Of a stretch of DNA of 64,000 nucleotides, positions 7,524 to 17,308 are shown one piece after another; position 1 is the first letter of the stretch, and the number at the start of each line of letters is the position of its first letter. The translations under genes and the position numbers were made by a program. The notes below the pieces were generated by a model, which saw only the letters and a list, made by a program, of their open reading frames with translations, was not told the origin of the DNA and did not search any database. The stretch spans positions 124,001-188,000 of the forward strand of contig NZ_JAQAGZ010000009.1 of the NCBI RefSeq assembly GCF_027533625.1, given 5' to 3'. This DNA comes from Paenibacillus gyeongsangnamensis. Its GTDB lineage: Bacteria; Bacillota; Bacilli; Paenibacillales; NBRC-103111.

Positions 7524-7614
7524 CGGATGCTGTATGAATGGAAAATTGATACGGACAAAGTGCAAGCTCACGCCTGATCATCCGAACGGAAAAACACACA
7601 CAGGGGGATAAACT

Positions 7615-8925
7615 ATGAAACGCAGAAGATTATGGGTTCCGGCGCTCATGTCGCTCTCACTCATCGCCACGGCGGCGTGCTCAAACGGTGCCGATCCAAG
7701 CACAGCAGCCTCCGCTGCCGGCGGTGACAAGGTCAAGATCAAGTTTTACAGCTATAACCTGGCGACGGCCGGGCAGAAGGAAGGCACGCAGAAGCTGATC
7801 GACGAATTCAAGGCGGCGAACCCGAACATCGACGTGGAGGGCATTCCGGTGCTCTCTCAAGATATCAATGCCAAGGTGCAGGCGGATATCGTAGCCGGTT
7901 CGCCTCCGGATGTAGCGCAGCTGGTGTTTGACGGTCTCGATTTTGCCGTCAATAACTTTAATGCGAAGCCGCTGGAGGACATCGTGCCGGCGGACGAGCT
8001 GAAGAAGAATTTCGAGGGGTTCTCTCCGAACGGTCTGAAGCTGGGACAGCTGAACGGCAAAACGTACGGCCTGCCGTTCACGTTCAGTACGCCGGTGCTG
8101 TTCTATAACGCGAAGCTGTTTAAGGACGCGGGGCTCGATCCGGAGAAGCCGCCGGCAACTTGGGCGGAAGTGAAGGAAGACGCGCTGCAGATTGCGAAGA
8201 AAACCGGCGCTGCCGGCGTGCATATTGCAGGAGCGACCGGCAACGACTGGATCATTCAGGCGCTGATAGGAAGCAATGGAGGCAAGGTGCTGTCCGCCGA
8301 CCGCAAGAAGATTCAGTTCGGCGAACCGGAGGCGGTGGATGCCATCAAGATGTGGCAGGACCTCGTGGTGAGCGGCGCTCACAGCAAAATGAACGACAGT
8401 GAAGTGGTCGAAGCGATGAGTCAAGGGAAGGTCGGGATGCTGCTGTTTACAAGCGCGCTGCAAAGCTCGTTCTTGAAGGCGGCGCAAGCGGGAGGCTGGG
8501 AGCTGAAGGCCGCTCCGATGCCGTCCTTCAGCAGCAAGCCTACGACGCCTGTGAACTCGGGCAGCGCTCTGTTCATTCTGTCCGGCGACAAGAAAAAGCA
8601 GCAAGCGGCTTGGGAGTTCCTGAAGTTCGTTACGGGCAACCGCGGCTATACGATCATTACGTCCGAAATCGGCTACCTGCCGCTTCGTCCGGCGCTCGTC
8701 GAGGATCCGCAATATTTGAAGGATTGGGTAACCAAGAATCCGCTTGTGAAGCCGAATCTGAAGCAGCTCGAGAAGCTGCAGCCTTGGCTGTCTTATCCGG
8801 GCCAGAACTGGCGTCAGATCGAGACCATACTGCTGGATAGCGTGCAAAAATCAATCTTGAGCAGCGGCGACATCACGCCGATTATGCAGGATGCCCAGAA
8901 GCGCGCCCAAGCCTTGATGCCTTAA
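7615..8925 (+). CDS. ABC transporter substrate-binding lipoprotein, UgpB-like
   Basis: A 436-residue family 1 extracellular binding protein. The N-terminus has a basic start, a hydrophobic core and a lipobox ending TAAC, so it is a lipid-anchored lipoprotein with Cys at about 22. The mature part shows the KIKFYSY opening, GLPFTFSTPVLFYN hinge block and WAEVKEDAL typical of the MalE/UgpB group; WLSYPGQNWRQI near the end resembles UgpB proteins. GGGGG before the ATG is the ribosome site. It is followed by two permeases but no ATPase, the usual arrangement when a shared ATPase of the MsmX type is used. Substrate probably a glycerophosphodiester or other phosphorylated polyol (context only). Confidence 0.88.
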   Translation: MKRRRLWVPALMSLSLIATAACSNGADPSTAASAAGGDKVKIKFYSYNLATAGQKEGTQKLIDEFKAANPNIDVEGIPVLSQDINAKVQADIVAGSPPDVAQLVFDGLDFAVNNFNAKPLEDIVPADELKKNFEGFSPNGLKLGQLNGKTYGLPFTFSTPVLFYNAKLFKDAGLDPEKPPATWAEVKEDALQIAKKTGAAGVHIAGATGNDWIIQALIGSNGGKVLSADRKKIQFGEPEAVDAIKMWQDLVVSGAHSKMNDSEVVEAMSQGKVGMLLFTSALQSSFLKAAQAGGWELKAAPMPSFSSKPTTPVNSGSALFILSGDKKKQQAAWEFLKFVTGNRGYTIITSEIGYLPLRPALVEDPQYLKDWVTKNPLVKPNLKQLEKLQPWLSYPGQNWRQIETILLDSVQKSILSSGDITPIMQDAQKRAQALMP

Positions 8926-8950
8926 TAAGTGAGGAAGTAAGGAGGAAGCC

Positions 8951-9916
8951 ATGAGCTACGAAATTGCCACAACGCCCTTGCCCAAGGCTAAGCCGGCTCC
9001 CAAGACCAAAGCTCGAAAATCTTACGTGCCCCGATTGGACAAGTTCAAGCCGTACTTGTATTTGCTGCCGGCGCTGCTGTCCATCGGCTTCTGGGTGTAC
9101 CGTCCCCTTGTTCAAACGTTCCAGCTTAGCTTCTACCAATGGAACCTGCTGCCTACCTCTCCGAAGCTCTATGTGGGGCTGCAAAATTTCGAGCGGCTCG
9201 TAACCCTACCGGAGATGGGCAAGTCGCTGTGGAACACCCTGATTTATACCGTCGGCGTCGTTCCGTTCTCGCTGATCATTCCGCTGATCATTGCGATTGT
9301 AACGGAGAATATCGGCAAGCGTTCCCGCAATGTATACCGGGCGCTGATCTTCCTGCCTATGATCATGGCACCGGTGGCGGTCGCCTCCGTATGGCGGTGG
9401 ATCATGCACCCGACCAACGGGATTCTGAACAAGACGCTGGACGGAATCTTTCACCTGCAAGAGCCGATCCGTTATTTCACAGATGAACGGTGGGCGATCT
9501 GGGCGATCACCTTCATTACCGGCTGGAAGCTGATCGGCTTCAGCACGCTGATCTTCTCGGCGGCGCTGACGGGAATCAACAAGGAGTATATCGAAGCGGC
9601 AAAGATCGACCGGGCGAACCGGCTGCAGATCATTTGGCACGTCATTCTGCCGCTGCTATCCCCGACCATTCTGTTTATGGCCATGCTGAACACGCTGTTC
9701 GCTTCGGAGTGGAGCTTCTCCTATATTAATGTGCTTACGCAAGGCGGACCACTGAACTCTACGACCAACATTTATTACTTGCTGTGGACGTACGGCTTCC
9801 AGACCTTCTCGGTAGGCTGGAGCTCCGCCGCCGCCGTCGTCCTCTTCCTGGGATTCGGATTGATTGCATGGGGCTTCATGAAACTAACGAAAAAGCTATC
9901 GTTCTTCGATGACTAG
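8951..9916 (+). CDS. ABC transporter permease, UgpA/MalF type
   Basis: A 321-residue inner-membrane protein with about six transmembrane segments starting near residue 38 after a basic cytoplasmic leader. The EAA loop that docks the ATPase is visible as EYIEAAKIDRANRLQIIWHVILP. It partners with the 9931 permease and the 7615 binding protein. GTAAGGAGG precedes the ATG. Confidence 0.9.
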   Translation: MSYEIATTPLPKAKPAPKTKARKSYVPRLDKFKPYLYLLPALLSIGFWVYRPLVQTFQLSFYQWNLLPTSPKLYVGLQNFERLVTLPEMGKSLWNTLIYTVGVVPFSLIIPLIIAIVTENIGKRSRNVYRALIFLPMIMAPVAVASVWRWIMHPTNGILNKTLDGIFHLQEPIRYFTDERWAIWAITFITGWKLIGFSTLIFSAALTGINKEYIEAAKIDRANRLQIIWHVILPLLSPTILFMAMLNTLFASEWSFSYINVLTQGGPLNSTTNIYYLLWTYGFQTFSVGWSSAAAVVLFLGFGLIAWGFMKLTKKLSFFDD

Positions 9917-9930
9917 AGGAGGTACATGAC

Positions 9931-10764
9931 ATGGCGAGTCCGGCTCGGACGCCCAAATTTCAAGTCTCGGTTCTTGGCAAGCATGCGGCCCTGATCATCC
10001 TCAGCCTCATCGCCGTCTTCCCGCTCTACTGGATGGTCGTCACGTCCTTCAAGCCGGAAGCCGAGGTGTTCTCGTCCAGCCTGCTGCCTCAGCATTGGAC
10101 GCTGGGCAATTATGTTCAGGCCTGGAAGGCCATTCCGATGGCGAGCATGCTGGGCAACTCGATGGCGGTAGCAGTGGCCCAGACGATCATGCAGCTGCTC
10201 TCCAGCATTCTGGCGGCCTATGCGTTCACCCGGTGGGATTTCCGCTTCAGTCATTTGATCTACTCCCTGATCGCGCTGACGTGGCTCGTGCCGTTCCAGG
10301 TCATCATGATTCCGAATTACGTGGTCATCAGCAATATGGGCTGGCGCGATACGCTGATGGGGCTCATTGTTCCTAACATTGCCTCCGCGTTCGCCGTGCT
10401 GCAGCTGTACAATACGTTCAAGTCGTTCCCGAAGGCGCTGATCGAAGCGGCCCGTCTGGACGGCGCATCGGACTGGAGCGTGCTGTGGCGGACCATCTTC
10501 CCGAACCTGCGGGCGGCTATCGCCTCGATCGGCGTCCTGCTGTTCATCAGCAGCTGGAACGATTATTTCTGGCCGCTCCTCGTGACGACCAAGCTGGAGC
10601 ATTCCACCATTCAGAAAGGTCTGCAAATGTTCATTTCATCGGATGCGAACATGTGGGGTCCTCTGATGGCGGCGACAACACTGGCAAGTCTGCCTGTTCT
10701 TATTCTCTATTTGATTTTGCAGCGGCAAATTATTGAATCCTTCGTTAAAGGCGGTTTGCGATGA
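9931..10764 (+). CDS. ABC transporter permease, UgpE/MalG type
   Basis: A 277-residue permease with six predicted membrane segments and the EAA loop ALIEAARLDGASDWSVLWR. The short periplasmic region and the conserved ending (ESFVKGGLR) match the MalG/UgpE subunit. GAGGAGG lies nine bases before the ATG. Its TGA overlaps the ATG of the next gene, indicating translational coupling with the phosphatase-like protein. Confidence 0.9.
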   Translation: MASPARTPKFQVSVLGKHAALIILSLIAVFPLYWMVVTSFKPEAEVFSSSLLPQHWTLGNYVQAWKAIPMASMLGNSMAVAVAQTIMQLLSSILAAYAFTRWDFRFSHLIYSLIALTWLVPFQVIMIPNYVVISNMGWRDTLMGLIVPNIASAFAVLQLYNTFKSFPKALIEAARLDGASDWSVLWRTIFPNLRAAIASIGVLLFISSWNDYFWPLLVTTKLEHSTIQKGLQMFISSDANMWGPLMAATTLASLPVLILYLILQRQIIESFVKGGLR

Positions 10765-11504
10765 TGAATTCGATCACACCTACTCCAGAGCGAGTGATAA
10801 AGCTTCAAGGCGCCTACAATGTGCGCGATCTCGGCGGCTATGCTGCGGCGGACGGACGCATGACCCGGTGGGGGCAAGTGTACCGAGCGGACGGGCTTCA
10901 TAAGCTGAGCGAGCTGGACCAGCAGGAGCTGATTGCGCGGGGATTGGCGAAAGTGGTGGACCTGCGCCACGATCGGGAGATCGAGGAAATGAAAGATGTA
11001 TTTGCCGGATCGGACCGGGTGGCGTATCACCATGTCAGTCTGATCAACCCGACCTCCACGGCGAACTCTTCCATTCGCAGCTTGGGCGACATGTATGTCG
11101 GCATGCTGGAACAGGCCCATCCTTCCATTCGCGCCGTAATGGAACTGATCGCAGGCGAAGAGCAAAGAGCGGTCTTGTTCCACTGCACGGCCGGCAAGGA
11201 CCGGACGGGCGTCATTTCCGGCTTGCTGCTCCAGCTCGCGGGCGTGCCGGATGACATCATCATCGAGGATTACGCGATGACGTCCGAATGCATCGCTCCG
11301 CTCATGGAGGAGCTTCGCGCAGGCCGCCCGGAGATGGTGCCGGCCGAGATGTACGAGAAGTTCCTGGGCTGCGACCGGGATAACATGTCGATGATGCTGG
11401 GGTATCTGCAGGAGGCTTACGGCGGCGCAGAGCGTTATTTGCTGTCGATCGGAGTAACCGAGGCGCAGGTGGCCTCCCTGAAGAGCAAGCTGCTGGGTCA
11501 GTAA
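10761..11504 (+). CDS. Tyrosine phosphatase-family protein (Y_phosphatase3)
   Basis: A 247-residue cysteine-based phosphatase. The P-loop HCTAGKDRTG at 141-150 contains the catalytic Cys142 and Arg148 (C-x5-R), and NVRDLGGYAAADGR at 20-33 is the typical opening of the family. Bacterial members dephosphorylate phosphotyrosine or phosphoinositides, and some act on small phosphoesters. As the last gene of an operon with two phosphodiesterases and a transporter, a role in removing phosphate from the imported compound is plausible. ATGA overlap with the permease. Confidence 0.87.
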   Translation: MMNSITPTPERVIKLQGAYNVRDLGGYAAADGRMTRWGQVYRADGLHKLSELDQQELIARGLAKVVDLRHDREIEEMKDVFAGSDRVAYHHVSLINPTSTANSSIRSLGDMYVGMLEQAHPSIRAVMELIAGEEQRAVLFHCTAGKDRTGVISGLLLQLAGVPDDIIIEDYAMTSECIAPLMEELRAGRPEMVPAEMYEKFLGCDRDNMSMMLGYLQEAYGGAERYLLSIGVTEAQVASLKSKLLGQ

Positions 11505-11528
11505 GAAGGATAAAATCATGATAGCCGG

Positions 11529-11557
11529 CCCGCCGAGAAACCGCTCGGCGGGATTTT
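11529..11557 (+). terminator. Terminator of the phosphoesterase operon
   Basis: CCCGCCGAG and CTCGGCGGG pair perfectly around AAACCG-type loop and are followed by ATTTTGGCTTTT. Confidence 0.8.
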
Positions 11558-11673
11558 GGCTTTTACGCCGAAACGCGTGCTCCGGAGAGGCTCATCGTGG
11601 TCTAGGCGCCGGACCGCAGTCATAGCATGGATAATAGCAACGAAACGTTCCTCGGAAGCGGGAGGCGTATGAG

Positions 11674-13995
11674 ATGAATACGGTCGGTAAGGCTATTCCA
11701 AGAATCGAATCGGACGATAAGGTCACCGGATTCGCGAAATACACGAACGATACGGAATCCCCGCGGCTGCTCCACGGCGTTCTGGTGACAAGTACCTATG
11801 CGCATGCCGAGCTGGAAGCGGTCGACATTGCGGAGGCGCTGCAGCTTCCCGGCGTGATCGCCGTGGTCACGGGAAAGGACAATCCGGTCCTTACGGGGAC
11901 CGTCCTTGCCGACCGGCCGCCGCTGGCCGTCGGGAAGGTGCGGTATTTCGGCGAGCCCGTCGCCGTAGCGGTAGCGGAGAACGAGCATACTGCGGCGCTG
12001 GCGGCGGCGCTGGTTCGCGTCAAGTACAAGCCGCTCCCGGTGGTGAACTCGCCCCGTGACGCACTGCTGCCGGACGCCCCCTTGATTCATGAGAAGCTGG
12101 GCAGCTACGTCGTATACGGCGATGCGTATCCCGTTCCGGGCACCAATATCGGCAATCACGTCAAAATACGCAAGGGCGACATGCAAGCGGGCTGGGCCGC
12201 CAGCGAGATGATCGTCGAGGAGGAATTCGCTTTTGCTCCTTCGGATCATGCGGCGATGGAACCGCGCTGCTCGATCGCCGAGGCGATGCCCGGAGGCCAG
12301 ATTCATATCGAGACTTCTACGCAGGATCCTTATATTATCAAGCGGCTGTTCGAAAGGTACTTTCACGTGGACGAGAAGAATGTGGTCGTTCACGTTCCGT
12401 TCGTAGGGGGAGGCTTCGGGGGCAAAGGCTCCATTCAGCTGGAATATATCGCATACCTTGCCTCCAAGGCATGTGGAGGCCGGCCGGTTAAGATCAATAA
12501 TACGCGCGAGACGGATATGGTCAGCTCGCCTTGCCACATCGGCTTGCAAGCCAGGGTACGGCTCGGCGCAACCCGGGACGGAAGGCTGACAGCGGCGAAG
12601 TTCACCTTCTGGTTCGATACCGGCGGCTACACGGATCAAGGGGCGGTCGTTACCAAGGCGGGAGCCGTCAACTGCACGGGCCCGTACCGTATCGACAACG
12701 TCTGGTGCGATGCGCTGTGCGTTTATACGAATCATCCTTACGCCACGTCCTTCCGGGGCTTCGGGCATCCCGAAGCGCACTTTTGCATGGAGCGTACCTT
12801 GGATCTGCTTGCAAAGAGGCTGGGAATGAATCCGCTGGAGCTGAGGCAGCGCAATGCGATTGTGCCCGGAGATACGACGCCGACGCAGGCTCCGCTGAAC
12901 CGCAGCAACATCGGAGATTTCCCCCGGTGTCTGTCCCGTTTGAAGGAGCTGATCCGCTGGGATGGGGGGCAAGTGCTGCGGGTGAGCGAGCACCGAATTC
13001 GGGCCAAGGGCATGGCGGGCGTCTGGAAGACATCCAGCGCGGCTATGGAATCGGGCGCGGGCGCGATCGTTACGTTCAATCATAACGGCTCCATGAACCT
13101 GAGCGTAGGCGCTGTCGAGCTCGGGCAGGGCAACCGTACGATTATGGGGCAGATACTGGCGGAGCGGATGACCGTTCCTGTCGAACAAGTTCATGTCAAA
13201 ATCGAAGTGGATACGGCGGTTACCCCGGAGCATTGGAAGACGGTCGGGAGCACCAGCACGATGATGGTCGGCCGGGCGGTGCTCCATGCGGCAGCCGACG
13301 CCGAAGAGCAGCTGAAAGCGAATGCGGCGCTGGTGCTGAAGAGGTCCCCGGGCGAACTGGCGCTCATGCAGGGGAAAGTCGTCGTCCGCGCCGAGCCGGG
13401 CATCGGCTTGCCGTTCGCTGAGATTGCGGCAGGCTACAGGCGGCCGGACGGCAGCATGATAGGCGAGCCGGTGATCGGTCGCGGGCGATACATGATTCAT
13501 CATTTAAGTCTGCTGGACCCCGAGACCGGCCGGGGGGTGCCGGGGCCGCAGTGGACCGTCGGGGCTCAGGCCGTAGAGATTGAGCTGGATACACGCGAGT
13601 TCACCTATCGCATCCTTCGGGCGGCATCCGTGTTCGATGCGGGGAAGGTGATCAACGAAGGGACGGCCAGAGGGCAAATCATGGGCGGAATGAGCATGGG
13701 CCTCAGCTTCGCCAGCCGGGAGACCTTTCAGTTCGACAAAGCCGGCGTCGTGCTGAACCCGCAGCTCCGCACCTATAAGCTCATTCGGTTCGGCGAGAAC
13801 CCGGAATATCTCGTGGATTTCGTGGAAACGCCTTATGCGGAAGGCCCTTATGGAGCGCGCGGAATCGGGGAGTACGGCACGATCGGCATGGCCCCGGCCT
13901 TGGCCAACGCCTTGTCCTTGGCCGCCGGCGTGGAGCTGAACCGGCTGCCGCTGACCCCGGAGCTCATCTGGCGGTACAAAGGAGGTTCGCGGTGA
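11674..13995 (+). CDS. Xanthine dehydrogenase family, molybdopterin-binding subunit
   Basis: A 773-residue large subunit of a molybdenum hydroxylase. It has the AIPRIESDDKVTGFAKYTND opening of the a/b hammerhead domain, then molybdopterin-contact blocks: PFVGGGFGGKG, SFRGFGHPEAHFCMERTL, VGAVELGQGNRTI and, near the end, PYGARGIGEYG containing the catalytic Glu. The substrate could be xanthine, another purine, nicotinate or an aldehyde; sequence alone does not decide. GGGAGGC precedes the ATG. The FAD and 2Fe-2S subunits follow with overlap. No XdhC, MobA or other maturation gene is in the window. Expected location is the cytoplasm. Confidence 0.9.
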   Translation: MNTVGKAIPRIESDDKVTGFAKYTNDTESPRLLHGVLVTSTYAHAELEAVDIAEALQLPGVIAVVTGKDNPVLTGTVLADRPPLAVGKVRYFGEPVAVAVAENEHTAALAAALVRVKYKPLPVVNSPRDALLPDAPLIHEKLGSYVVYGDAYPVPGTNIGNHVKIRKGDMQAGWAASEMIVEEEFAFAPSDHAAMEPRCSIAEAMPGGQIHIETSTQDPYIIKRLFERYFHVDEKNVVVHVPFVGGGFGGKGSIQLEYIAYLASKACGGRPVKINNTRETDMVSSPCHIGLQARVRLGATRDGRLTAAKFTFWFDTGGYTDQGAVVTKAGAVNCTGPYRIDNVWCDALCVYTNHPYATSFRGFGHPEAHFCMERTLDLLAKRLGMNPLELRQRNAIVPGDTTPTQAPLNRSNIGDFPRCLSRLKELIRWDGGQVLRVSEHRIRAKGMAGVWKTSSAAMESGAGAIVTFNHNGSMNLSVGAVELGQGNRTIMGQILAERMTVPVEQVHVKIEVDTAVTPEHWKTVGSTSTMMVGRAVLHAAADAEEQLKANAALVLKRSPGELALMQGKVVVRAEPGIGLPFAEIAAGYRRPDGSMIGEPVIGRGRYMIHHLSLLDPETGRGVPGPQWTVGAQAVEIELDTREFTYRILRAASVFDAGKVINEGTARGQIMGGMSMGLSFASRETFQFDKAGVVLNPQLRTYKLIRFGENPEYLVDFVETPYAEGPYGARGIGEYGTIGMAPALANALSLAAGVELNRLPLTPELIWRYKGGSR

Positions 13996-14822
13996 TTTCC
14001 TACGATTTCGAATATTGTAAGCCGTCTTCGGCCGAAGAGGCGGTCCGCCTGTTTCAACAGGCCGATTCGAGCGGCTTGAACCCGCTTTATTATTCCGGAG
14101 GCACTGAGTTCATCTCGATGGCCAGGCTGGACCGGCTCCGGACCGGGGCGGTGATCGACATCAAGGGGATTGCGGATTGCCGTCTCCTGGAAGCCAGGCA
14201 GGACCAGCTGGTCATCGGAGCCGCCATCCCCCTTACGACGATATCGGAATGGGGCATGTTCCCGCTGCTCGGTGAGTCGGCGCGGCATGTGGCAGACTAT
14301 ACGAACCGCAACAAAATTACGGTCGGCGGCAACCTGTGCGGTAAATTCATTTACCGCGAGGCGCTGCTGCCCTTCCTGCTGGCGGACAGCCGGGCGGTGC
14401 TGGCCGGTCCGGAGGGCAGGCGGACGATCCCTGTCATGCAAGTGTTTAACGGGGAGCCGCGTCTGGCCAAGGGGGAGCTTCTGTTACAGCTCCTCACGGA
14501 CAGAAGCACAGTCCGGCTGCCTTTTTTCACGGTGAGAAAGACCAAGTTGGAAGTCATCGACTACCCAATCGTTCGGGTTGCCGCGCTCAGGGCACCAGAG
14601 GGCATTCGGGCCGCGTTCAGCGGGGTGAGCTCGATTCCTTTTCGGTCCATCCGGGTGGAGGAGGCGCTTAACGATACGTCGGTATCGATGGAGCATCGGA
14701 TCGAGAATGCCATCCGTCTCTGGCCGGCGCCGATTCTTCGAGATATTCTGGCTTCCGCCGAATACCGGACGTTCGTTCTGCGCAATGCCTTGTCGGAAAC
14801 GTTGACCGCATTAGGAGGGTGA
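13992..14822 (+). CDS. Xanthine dehydrogenase family, FAD-binding subunit
   Basis: A 276-residue CoxM/XdhB-type subunit. YYSGGTEFISMARL (about 36-49) is the FAD pyrophosphate loop and NRNKITVGGNLCGKFIYRE (about 109-127) the second FAD contact. It carries electrons from the iron-sulfur subunit to NAD or another acceptor. GTG start overlapping the stop of the large subunit (GTGA), so translation is coupled. Confidence 0.9.
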   Translation: MISYDFEYCKPSSAEEAVRLFQQADSSGLNPLYYSGGTEFISMARLDRLRTGAVIDIKGIADCRLLEARQDQLVIGAAIPLTTISEWGMFPLLGESARHVADYTNRNKITVGGNLCGKFIYREALLPFLLADSRAVLAGPEGRRTIPVMQVFNGEPRLAKGELLLQLLTDRSTVRLPFFTVRKTKLEVIDYPIVRVAALRAPEGIRAAFSGVSSIPFRSIRVEEALNDTSVSMEHRIENAIRLWPAPILRDILASAEYRTFVLRNALSETLTALGG

Positions 14823-14825
14823 GAG

Positions 14826-15296
14826 ATGGCTATAAACGGATTCGTCAAAGGCGAGATCGAGCTGCTTGTCAATGGAAAGAGGCGGCGGGTCCGCGTCCGT
14901 TCCGCCGATACGCTGCTTCGCGTGCTGCGGGAGCAGCTGGGGCTGACCGGCGCCAAGGCCGGCTGCGAGAACGGGGACTGCGGCGCCTGCACCGTGCTGG
15001 TCGACAGCCGGCCGATCAAATCGTGCCTTATGCTCGGGGTCGAAGCCGTCGGCTGCAGTATCCGGACCGTTGAAGGGCTGCGCGATGCGCCGATTCAGAA
15101 GGCGTTCGCGGAGAACTTCGCGTTCCAATGCGGCTACTGCACGCCTGGGTTCATCATGCTGTGCCATGCCTTGAGCGAAAGCCGGCCGCAGGCAAGCGAA
15201 GAGGTCGTTGTCGAATGGCTGCAGTCGAACCTGTGCCGCTGCACCAGCTACCAAGAGATCCGGGCCGCCGTCCGCTCGGTTATCGGCGAATCGTAA
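14826..15296 (+). CDS. Xanthine dehydrogenase family, 2Fe-2S subunit
   Basis: A 156-residue small subunit with two iron-sulfur clusters. The plant-ferredoxin-like cluster is GCENGDCGACTVLVD, with its fourth Cys in KSCLML; the second cluster is CGYCTPGFIMLC with LCRCTSY. All eight Cys ligands are visible. The gene order Mo-FAD-FeS and the short gaps indicate one operon. GGAGGGTGAGAG before the ATG. A strong terminator follows at 15312. Confidence 0.92.
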   Translation: MAINGFVKGEIELLVNGKRRRVRVRSADTLLRVLREQLGLTGAKAGCENGDCGACTVLVDSRPIKSCLMLGVEAVGCSIRTVEGLRDAPIQKAFAENFAFQCGYCTPGFIMLCHALSESRPQASEEVVVEWLQSNLCRCTSYQEIRAAVRSVIGES

Positions 15297-15311
15297 TGGA
15301 TATAAGGAAAA

Positions 15312-15366
15312 GCGGCCTCGCGAACGGCACCCTGTCGGGACCGTTCGCGAGGCCGCGTATTTATTG
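15312..15366 (+). terminator. Strong terminator after the dehydrogenase operon
   Basis: A perfect 16-bp stem (GCGGCCTCGCGAACGG and its complement) with a 13-base loop, followed by a short T-rich stretch. Confidence 0.75.
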
Positions 15367-15368
15367 GT

Positions 15369-15572
15369 GTTGATAAGAATTTATAAGTTTTCGTAGCTTA
15401 TAGCTTCGCATCAACCTTGGTAAACGCGCTGGTTCTTGTAAGACAAGGACGGCGTAGCCGTTTATCCTGGGTTGATAAGAATTTATAAGTTTTCGTAGCT
15501 TATAGCTTCGCATCAACCTTGGTAAACGCGTTGGTCCTTGTAAGACAAGGACGGCCTAGCCGTTTATCCTGG
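15369..15572 (+). repeat. Two tandem copies of the dispersed two-hairpin repeat
   Basis: Copies 15369-15470 and 15471-15572 are each 102 bases and almost identical. Each has GTTGAT...ATCAAC enclosing ATAAG...CTTAT, then AAACG...CGTTT enclosing a hairpin of the GTCCTTGT/ACAAGGAC type. They fill the gap between the dehydrogenase terminator and the end of the phospholipase gene. The head-to-tail arrangement is unique in this window. Confidence 0.85.
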
Positions 15573-15580
15573 CCTGCTAA

Positions 15581-17248
15581 TTATTTCGTTTCAATAACGA
15601 CAACGCCTTGCGCATTCTTGGTCAAGCTGACCCCAGGCAGGTTGTGAACCGCCGCCTGCGAGAGATAAGCGTGGCTGCTGGAGCTGACCCATACGGCCTT
15701 CTCCAAGGTTACGCCCGCTCCATCCGCCGACGCCTGATCGGAGTTCAGCTTCAGATCAACGCTATGGTTATTGTAAGCCAGCGTGACCGTCTTCGTATCC
15801 GGGTTGTAGGAGACGACCGCATTCAGGCTGCGCGCCAGATCCGTTACCGGAATCATCAGCTGCTTGTCTTTGTCGTAGAAGGCGTATTCGCCGATGATGG
15901 TTTGGGCCAGCGGCGCATTGTTGAACTGAACGGCGGCCGCGGTTCCATAAGGGTTCGTGTGTATTTGCTGCAGCGGGTACACATAAGGCGCAAAGTTCGG
16001 ATGATCGAAATCGAACATGTCCGTGATATTGCTCACAGAAGCGTCCCGGCTGTTCAAAGCGTCCACGCCCCAGTTCCATTCGATAAATTTGAGAATGGAA
16101 GTGTGGTCATAGGTCGTATGGCTGACAAAGTTCATCTTGGAGTAAGGAGAGACGAGGATCATCGGAATCCGCGGGCCTGCGCCCGCCAGCCCGTCCGGGC
16201 TCGGCTGAAGCTGAGGCGGCGCCATGTGATCCCAGTAGCCCCCTGACTCGTCATAGGTGATGATAACCGCGGTGTCCTTCCAGTAATCCGTCCGCATCAG
16301 GTCATTGATGGTTTGAACGGAGAAGTCCTCCGCCGTCGGCGTGCTTTGGTTGCCGAGGCCGGGATGCTCGTCGTCGCCGTACGCCCCTTTTACGTAAGAA
16401 ACGGCCGGAAGCGAACGGTTGTCCAGATCCTTCTTGAAGTCGTTATAATCCTTCAAATTGGATGCATAAGCGCCGGTATCGTAATTTTTGAAGTATTGGA
16501 ACGGATTATGGTGCGACGAATACGTTTGGTCGGCGGCCGCGTAGCCTCCTTGATACCAAGACCAGCTGATGCCTTTGGCGCTGAGCTTGTCCCCGATGTT
16601 GGCGTAAGTCAGCGGCTCCCAGCGTTTGCCTCCGTCTCCGCCCAGCGGGCCGAATGCCGGAACCGGGTCGCCCTTGATGGCGTTCCCCGCGTTGCCGGAT
16701 TGCGCCGCAACCAAATACAGGGCGCCGGGAGTGGAAGGGCCGAAGATGGGCTGGAAGAAATGATCGGCCATGCTGAAATGCTGCGCATACTGCCAGTAAG
16801 CCGGCAGCGCGTTGTAATCGTAATAGCCCATGGCGATGCGCCCCGTGCCCTTGGCATGGTTCTCGGAAGCCATGTAGAAGCCGTCCATCTTACCGCCGTT
16901 CACGGCTTTGGCCATATCGTCGAAGTTATGGTTGACGTCGGCCGTCTGCAGCTCTTCGTTCGAGAAGAGGAATGGAGCGACCTGCTTGCCGTTCTCGTCC
17001 AGGTTGTAGGAGCCTTGAGGAATGCCTTCGGCAGCCGGCGTGCCCGGCAGCGGACGGAAGCCCGGAGCGTTCGGATACGTGCCGAAGTAGTTATCGAATG
17101 AGCGGTTTTCCTGAAAAATCACGACCAGGTGCTTGACCGGGGATGCAGTTGCCGGCGAAGGGCTGTCCGCCGCGCGCGCGCTGGCATACGGGAAGAGCAA
17201 TCCCAGGGTCAATGAAGCAAGAAGCGAATAATGAACCGTCTTTTTCAT
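15581..17248 (-). CDS. Secreted phospholipase C/acid phosphatase with stalk domain
   Basis: A 555-residue exported protein. Residues 1-26 form a signal peptide ending ASARA. HLVVIFQENRSFDNYFGTYP (about 40-59) is the entry motif of the PF04185 phosphoesterase family (non-haemolytic phospholipase C, AcpA), with metal and nucleophile region through about 430. Residues about 455-555 resemble a copper-amine-oxidase N-terminal-like stalk domain (DKDKQLMIPVTDLARSLNA), common on Paenibacillus surface proteins and probably a wall-binding or spacer module. CAGGAGG before the ATG. A three-to-four-repeat Pho box lies upstream, implying induction under phosphate starvation to release phosphate from lipids or organic esters. 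Confidence 0.87.
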   Translation of the reverse strand: MKKTVHYSLLASLTLGLLFPYASARAADSPSPATASPVKHLVVIFQENRSFDNYFGTYPNAPGFRPLPGTPAAEGIPQGSYNLDENGKQVAPFLFSNEELQTADVNHNFDDMAKAVNGGKMDGFYMASENHAKGTGRIAMGYYDYNALPAYWQYAQHFSMADHFFQPIFGPSTPGALYLVAAQSGNAGNAIKGDPVPAFGPLGGDGGKRWEPLTYANIGDKLSAKGISWSWYQGGYAAADQTYSSHHNPFQYFKNYDTGAYASNLKDYNDFKKDLDNRSLPAVSYVKGAYGDDEHPGLGNQSTPTAEDFSVQTINDLMRTDYWKDTAVIITYDESGGYWDHMAPPQLQPSPDGLAGAGPRIPMILVSPYSKMNFVSHTTYDHTSILKFIEWNWGVDALNSRDASVSNITDMFDFDHPNFAPYVYPLQQIHTNPYGTAAAVQFNNAPLAQTIIGEYAFYDKDKQLMIPVTDLARSLNAVVSYNPDTKTVTLAYNNHSVDLKLNSDQASADGAGVTLEKAVWVSSSSHAYLSQAAVHNLPGVSLTKNAQGVVVIETK

Positions 17249-17308
17249 GCGTACCTCCTGGATCTATTATAGATTTGATCCCATCATAGATCGGTTCGAT
17301 ACGCGTTT

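Noticed and set aside
15608..17101. Plus-strand frames of over 200 codons
   Set aside because: They are shadows of the phospholipase gene, which has a signal peptide and family motifs.
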